A stretch of DNA of 61,537 bases, taken from contig JAKSKU010000013.1 of assembly GCA_024401565.1 (NCBI GenBank), forward strand, positions 1-61,537, read 5' to 3'. Position 1 is the stretch's first letter. The number at the start of each line of letters is the position of its first letter. The translations under genes and the position numbers were made by a program. Source of the DNA: Paludibacteraceae bacterium (GTDB taxonomy: Bacteria > Bacteroidota > Bacteroidia > Bacteroidales > Paludibacteraceae). Shown here in pieces: positions 57,940-61,537 of this stretch. A model generated the notes under the pieces. That model was not told the origin of the DNA. It saw nothing but the letters and a program-made list of their open reading frames with translations, and did no database searches.

Positions 57940-59226
57940 ATGGACATGAATTTGATTTTAGCAAGTATTGGAGTATTCCTCGTAGTTGTGTTGACACTAG
58001 TTGCAATCCTTCTTGTTGCAAAGAAGTTTTTGGTTGCATCAGGTCCTGTTAAGTTGAATATCAATGGCGACAAGGAACTAGAGGTAGAGTCTGGTTCTTC
58101 ATTGCTAGCAACTTTGGCTACAAACGGAGTGTTCTTGCCTTCAGCATGTGGTGGTAAGGGAGCTTGTGGACAGTGCAAGTGCCAGATCACAGAAGGTGGT
58201 GGTGAGATCCTTGATTCAGAGAAGGGCTTCTTCTCTCGTAAGGAGCAGAAAGCTAACTGGCGTCTAGGTTGTCAGGCAAAGGTTAAGGGCGACATGACAA
58301 TCAAGGTTCCTGAGTCTGTAATGGGCGTTAAGGAGTGGGAGTGTGAGGTTATTGGAAACAAGAACGTTGCAACTTTCATCAAGGAGTACAAGGTTGCTTT
58401 GCCTAAGGGTGAGCACATGAACTTCGAGCCAGGTTCTTACGCACAGATCCGTATTCCAAAATACGATATCGATTATAATGTAGACTTCGACAAGGCTCTT
58501 ATCGGTGATGTATATCTACCAGCTTGGGAGAAGTTCGGACTATTCGGTCTAAAGCAGAAGAATGAGGTTGAGACAATTCGTGCATATTCAATGGCTAACT
58601 ACCCAGACGAGGGTGATATCATCACATTGAACGTACGTATCGCAACTCCTCCATTCAAGCCAAAAGATCAGGGTCCTGGATTCATGGATGTTCCTTGTGG
58701 TATCGCGTCGACATACATCTTCTCATTGAAGCCAGGCGACAAGGTAATCATGAGTGGACCTTACGGTGAGTTCCGTCCACAGTACGGCACAGGCCGTGAG
58801 ATGATTTGGGTCGGTGGTGGTGCCGGTATGGCTCCTCTACGTGCGCAGATCATGCATATGCTAAAGGGTAACGGAATCGCTCCAGAGGATCGTAACCGTC
58901 CAATGCACTACTTCTACGGAGCTCGTGCTATGGAGGAGATCCCATTCCTAGACGATTTCTTGCAGCTTGAGAAAGATTTCCCTAACTTCCACTTCCATTT
59001 GGCATTGGACCGTCCAGATCCAAAGGCTGATGCAGCAGGTTTGAAGTACACACCAGGATTCGTTGCTCCAGTGATGGGAGATACATACTTGAAGCAGCAT
59101 GAGGCACCAGAAGATTGTGAGTACTACTTGTGTGGACCTCCAATGATGGCGAAGACAGTTCTTGACCTACTTCACTCACTAGGTGTAGAGGATGAGATGA
59201 TTCGTTTCGATAACTTCGGCGGATAA
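57940..59226 (+). CDS. nqrF: Na+-translocating NADH:quinone reductase subunit F
   Basis: A 428-aa subunit that takes electrons from NADH. N-terminal helix about 5-28, then a [2Fe-2S] ferredoxin domain with Cys70, Cys76, Cys79 and Cys111 (ACGGKGACGQCKC, then RLGC), an FAD domain (RAYSMANYP is the flavin-binding RxYS motif), and an NADH domain (GGGAGMAPLRAQ and CGPPMMAKTVLDLL). It ends FDNFGG, the usual aromatic-containing C-terminus. Last gene of the operon, followed by a strong terminator. Confidence 0.96.
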   Translation: MDMNLILASIGVFLVVVLTLVAILLVAKKFLVASGPVKLNINGDKELEVESGSSLLATLATNGVFLPSACGGKGACGQCKCQITEGGGEILDSEKGFFSRKEQKANWRLGCQAKVKGDMTIKVPESVMGVKEWECEVIGNKNVATFIKEYKVALPKGEHMNFEPGSYAQIRIPKYDIDYNVDFDKALIGDVYLPAWEKFGLFGLKQKNEVETIRAYSMANYPDEGDIITLNVRIATPPFKPKDQGPGFMDVPCGIASTYIFSLKPGDKVIMSGPYGEFRPQYGTGREMIWVGGGAGMAPLRAQIMHMLKGNGIAPEDRNRPMHYFYGARAMEEIPFLDDFLQLEKDFPNFHFHLALDRPDPKADAAGLKYTPGFVAPVMGDTYLKQHEAPEDCEYYLCGPPMMAKTVLDLLHSLGVEDEMIRFDNFGG

Positions 59227-59246
59227 TTAAATCCGACGTCAATAAT

Positions 59247-59281
59247 AAAAGCACTCGTTAGAAATAGCGAGTGCTTTTTTT
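59247..59281 (+). terminator. nqr operon terminator
   Basis: AGCACTCG and CGAGTGCT form an 8-bp stem around TTAGAAATAG, followed by seven T residues. The following 300 nt (59282-59581) contain no feature I can identify. Confidence 0.9.
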
Positions 59282-59581
59282 GTGTGGGGGAAATCTAGAA
59301 TGCTAATCAGAAAGCAGTAAGGAAGTTTCTGAATCTTGTGTGATACTGAGATGTATTTCAGCATATTATAGTATCAGAATAAGTGCAAAAATGAGATAAT
59401 CATAGAAAAAGTTGTAACTTTGTAACAAGTTTTTGAGTAAACCTTTGAATAATAATAACATTCATTGCTGATTTAGTTTTTAATCATCATAAGAATATGT
59501 TGAATTTCAATCTTACTGCCAGGTAATGTTCAACCGAAGCCAACGGACGTATCGTACGTGCTTCATAAACATTATTTTGGT

Positions 59582-59878
59582 ATGTCACATTCATTCAAAC
59601 ACTTTCCAGCCGGAACTTGTTGCTGTTGCAAGTCTCAACACAGAGGCAAGAAGAATGCTTCTCGTCGTTTTCGTCGCAAGGAAAAAGTTCTTATCAGTCA
59701 AGGGAATTTCGACAAACTTCCTTTCAAATCTATTGAGATAACTTCTCCGTGGGATCTCGGAGGTGATGGAAAAATGTTTTGGGGATTCTATGGTCCAACG
59801 ACAAAAATCTATCGAGGTCGTAAGCACGGCTTTTTCGTTGATCCTACTCTTTGGTGGGAAAAGTCAATGAGAAAATAG
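59582..59878 (+). CDS. Small basic protein of unknown function
   Basis: A 98-aa protein beginning MSHSFKHFPAG, then four adjacent Cys (TCCCCKSQ), an Arg/Lys-rich stretch (RGKKNASRRFRRKEKV) and an aromatic C-terminal half (SPWDLGGDGKMFWGFYG). Small hypothetical proteins of this plan, with an N-terminal SHS/SRS-type start, a basic middle and a W-D..DGK-Y/F-W motif, occur in Bacteroidetes and in mobile DNA, but none has a function known to me. The frame extends upstream to a GTG at 59558, but the ATG is preferred. It stands alone between the nqr operon and an AbiE module. Confidence 0.55.
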   Translation: MSHSFKHFPAGTCCCCKSQHRGKKNASRRFRRKEKVLISQGNFDKLPFKSIEITSPWDLGGDGKMFWGFYGPTTKIYRGRKHGFFVDPTLWWEKSMRK

Positions 59879-60025
59879 ACTAATTTGAAGAAACTGAACA
59901 TCTGTTATTTTTTAGCAGATTAAAGGTCAAAGAGTGTTTTATCTGTTAAAGAAAGAACCATTGTGAGAATCAGAGATTCTTACGGTGGTTTTTCTTAATA
60001 AATTGGAATACATTTCGCATGTTTG

Positions 60026-60997
60026 TCAGTCAAGAGGAATATAGGAAATGAGCTCCATAATACTTTGGTTTATTTCGTATTCACTTGGTATAGGATTATA
60101 TGCTAATCCTGGAAGTTCGCTACGATAGGTAGGGACGAGTTGCTTCCATGTGTTTGATAAGTCGGCAATCAGACGTGATTCTGCCACAGTTCTTTTTTGC
60201 CAGCCATCAGGCTTGCTGAATCTTTGCTGATCTTCCTTTAGAAGAGACGAAAAGTCCCATTTGAAGTCGTTGCTTTGGAGATAGATTGAACAATCTGCAT
60301 CTTTGAGCAAAAAATGTAGGTCATAAAAATGTCTAATCTTACGTTGCATTTGAGGCAGATAGTCATCTGCCATAGAACATCTAACAAGTGAGACTATTTT
60401 CTCGGTCAGCGTACGCTTTTTGTCTAGTACGTTCAACTGAAATGGTAACATGCCATATTGCTCTATTATGTCTGATAGATCTCGTTCTCGCATGAATGTA
60501 CCAATGAAGCACTCAATCGTTACCATCTCGAAAGGATAAGGGTTAGCAAAAGAATTCAACTCCAGGGTTAGCCATTGAGTTATTATGCTATCTGCACCAT
60601 TGTATAGTGAAGGATATGTAAAGAGTTCTTTGCGGTATCGTGATCCTTTGCTTGTTAGACCTTCAATTACCTTCTCTTCCAATCCATTTGAAATGTCATT
60701 TGCAACACTCGACATAATTGTCTTGATTTGATTGCCACTCAGACCTTCTGCTAAAATTGCTAAATCAATGTCTTCGGAGAATCTGGCTATTAAGCGGTAC
60801 GCTTTAGACAGGGAAGTTCCTCCTTTGAATACAACTCGTTCAGCATAACGATTTTTGGAAAGATTACAAAGCATCTTTGTGATCCAATAGTCTTTTTCGA
60901 CAAAGGCAGGTAGGATACCCAAAGCTTCAGCTGTCGCACGAACCGCATCTTCTAGCAATTGGGGATTCTTGTCAAGTGTCATTAAATGATTCTCCAT
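60026..60997 (-). CDS. AbiEii-type nucleotidyltransferase toxin
   Basis: A 323-aa protein of the AbiEii/AbiGii family. FKGGTSLSKAY at 57-67 and SEDIDLAIL at 74-82 form the GS..D.D nucleotidyltransferase active site, and EKDYWITKML near 34-43 is the usual preceding block. Related MenT/AbiEii toxins add nucleotides to RNA (tRNA) and act in abortive phage infection with an AbiEi-like antitoxin. It overlaps the upstream antitoxin-like gene by 16 nt, so the pair is a translationally coupled operon. An internal ATG at residue 6 (60982) is an alternative start. Confidence 0.88.
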   Translation of the reverse strand: MENHLMTLDKNPQLLEDAVRATAEALGILPAFVEKDYWITKMLCNLSKNRYAERVVFKGGTSLSKAYRLIARFSEDIDLAILAEGLSGNQIKTIMSSVANDISNGLEEKVIEGLTSKGSRYRKELFTYPSLYNGADSIITQWLTLELNSFANPYPFEMVTIECFIGTFMRERDLSDIIEQYGMLPFQLNVLDKKRTLTEKIVSLVRCSMADDYLPQMQRKIRHFYDLHFLLKDADCSIYLQSNDFKWDFSSLLKEDQQRFSKPDGWQKRTVAESRLIADLSNTWKQLVPTYRSELPGLAYNPIPSEYEINQSIMELISYIPLD

Positions 60998-61537
60998 CTT
61001 TTTTTATTGAGAAATATTGATTCTGAGATTCCGATATTAAATGTAGTAAGGTTATTGAGCGAAGAAAAAAGCATGTCTGCACATTCTTTTTCTTCGATAT
61101 ATTCCATTATTGCCCCTAACAAAGCCCTTGTTGAAGGAGAATACTTAGCGGCGAGCTGAGTCATCGTTTGACGTTCTCCTGCAGATAAGTCCTTAATTCT
61201 ATCTATAAGAAGAGAACAACTTTGCGTAGTATCGCTATCGGGAATGTTCTTAATCATTCTGAGGCAATCGAGTAGCTGTAGGAGCTTGATGTTGCTTCTA
61301 TCAATAGAGTTTGGTTGTACCACAAATTTGATTGTGTATGTACCTCGCTGTTTGGAATTTATTTTGGAATTAGTGCCAATCTGTATAATGCTGGCAACTT
61401 GTGTGGTCAATCCGAGACCATTGAATATAGATAAACCTGTAAGATAACCTATAGGTTTTCCGTCTTTTTCTAGAAGATCCTTCACTATTTCTTCTGGTCG
61501 AGGTTTGAGTTCGCCAAAGACGGTTTTTCGAGTTTTA
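60982..61537 (-). CDS. AbiEi-like antitoxin (DUF6088 type), 5' end outside the window
   Basis: The visible 185 residues lack the N-terminus: the frame stays open to the window edge and reads TRKTVFGELKPRPEEIVK before KDLLEKDGKPIGYLTGLSIF. An internal GTG at 61485 is not the start. The GYLTGLSIFNGLGLTTQV segment and the preceding FGELKP are typical of DUF6088 proteins, whose missing N-terminus is a winged helix that binds the promoter. It should act as the antitoxin and autorepressor of the AbiEii toxin gene it overlaps. Confidence 0.82.
   Translation of the reverse strand, partial: KTRKTVFGELKPRPEEIVKDLLEKDGKPIGYLTGLSIFNGLGLTTQVASIIQIGTNSKINSKQRGTYTIKFVVQPNSIDRSNIKLLQLLDCLRMIKNIPDSDTTQSCSLLIDRIKDLSAGERQTMTQLAAKYSPSTRALLGAIMEYIEEKECADMLFSSLNNLTTFNIGISESIFLNKKRWRII

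Overview
The window looks like a chromosomal piece of a Bacteroidales bacterium. Evidence: promoters of the Bacteroidetes type (TTG/TTTG, about 19-20 nt, TAnnTTTG) sit before many genes, Shine-Dalgarno sequences are mostly absent, TonB-dependent receptors are frequent, secreted proteins carry C-terminal type IX secretion tails, an nqrA-F operon is present, and there is a GH57 / glycosyltransferase / debranching-enzyme cluster. I cannot name a genus.

Layout. 1-8.7 kb: housekeeping genes (serS, adk, hpt, a UvrD-type helicase, a phosphodiesterase) separated by repeat-rich spacers. 8.7-18 kb: a broken DUF1016 nuclease gene, a MATE and a DMT transporter, a BspA-like leucine-rich-repeat protein, a DUF4250 protein, a CPBP protease, tRNA-Cys, a polysaccharide deacetylase lipoprotein and a MarR regulator. 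18-23.5 kb: glycogen/alpha-glucan metabolism and a BadF-type sugar kinase. 23.8-28.7 kb: a metal-type TonB receptor with an HMA-domain protein, a small outer-membrane barrel, and glyS. 29-35.5 kb: exported proteins (T9SS-tailed protein, DUF4353 protein, GH5 endoglucanase, an unrecognised exported protein).

35.6-53 kb: one long plus-strand vitamin B12 locus. A cobalamin riboswitch precedes a BtuB-like receptor and an exported CbiK-like chelatase. After an inserted repeat and a hairpin come BtuF, the cobalamin adenosyltransferase, a second BtuB-like receptor, the fused corrin-ring enzymes CobJ-CobH, CbiE-CbiT, CbiG-CobM and CobK-CbiD, BtuC, a cobyrinate diamide synthase split into two genes, BtuD and an MBL-fold hydrolase. 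Uptake and anaerobic ring synthesis are therefore under shared control; several pathway steps (CobI/CbiL, CbiB, CbiP, the lower-ligand genes) are not in the window.

53-59.3 kb: the Na+-translocating NADH:quinone reductase operon nqrABCDEF. 59.5-61.5 kb: a small unknown protein and an AbiE-type toxin-antitoxin pair cut by the window edge.

The most unusual content lies in the spacers. (1) A roughly 130-145 bp element with imperfect terminal inverted repeats occurs as two whole and four partial or degraded copies; one whole copy is flanked by an exact 8-bp direct duplication, so it looks like an uncharacterised MITE. (2) At least eight tandem arrays with different sequences share a period of exactly 7 bp, and several begin on a stop codon; a ninth forms the linker of the CbiG-CobM fusion. 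(3) A third family, built on CTATGTGAG and CGGCGTAGCCG, forms long arrays at 1.64-2.0 and 5.44-5.97 kb.
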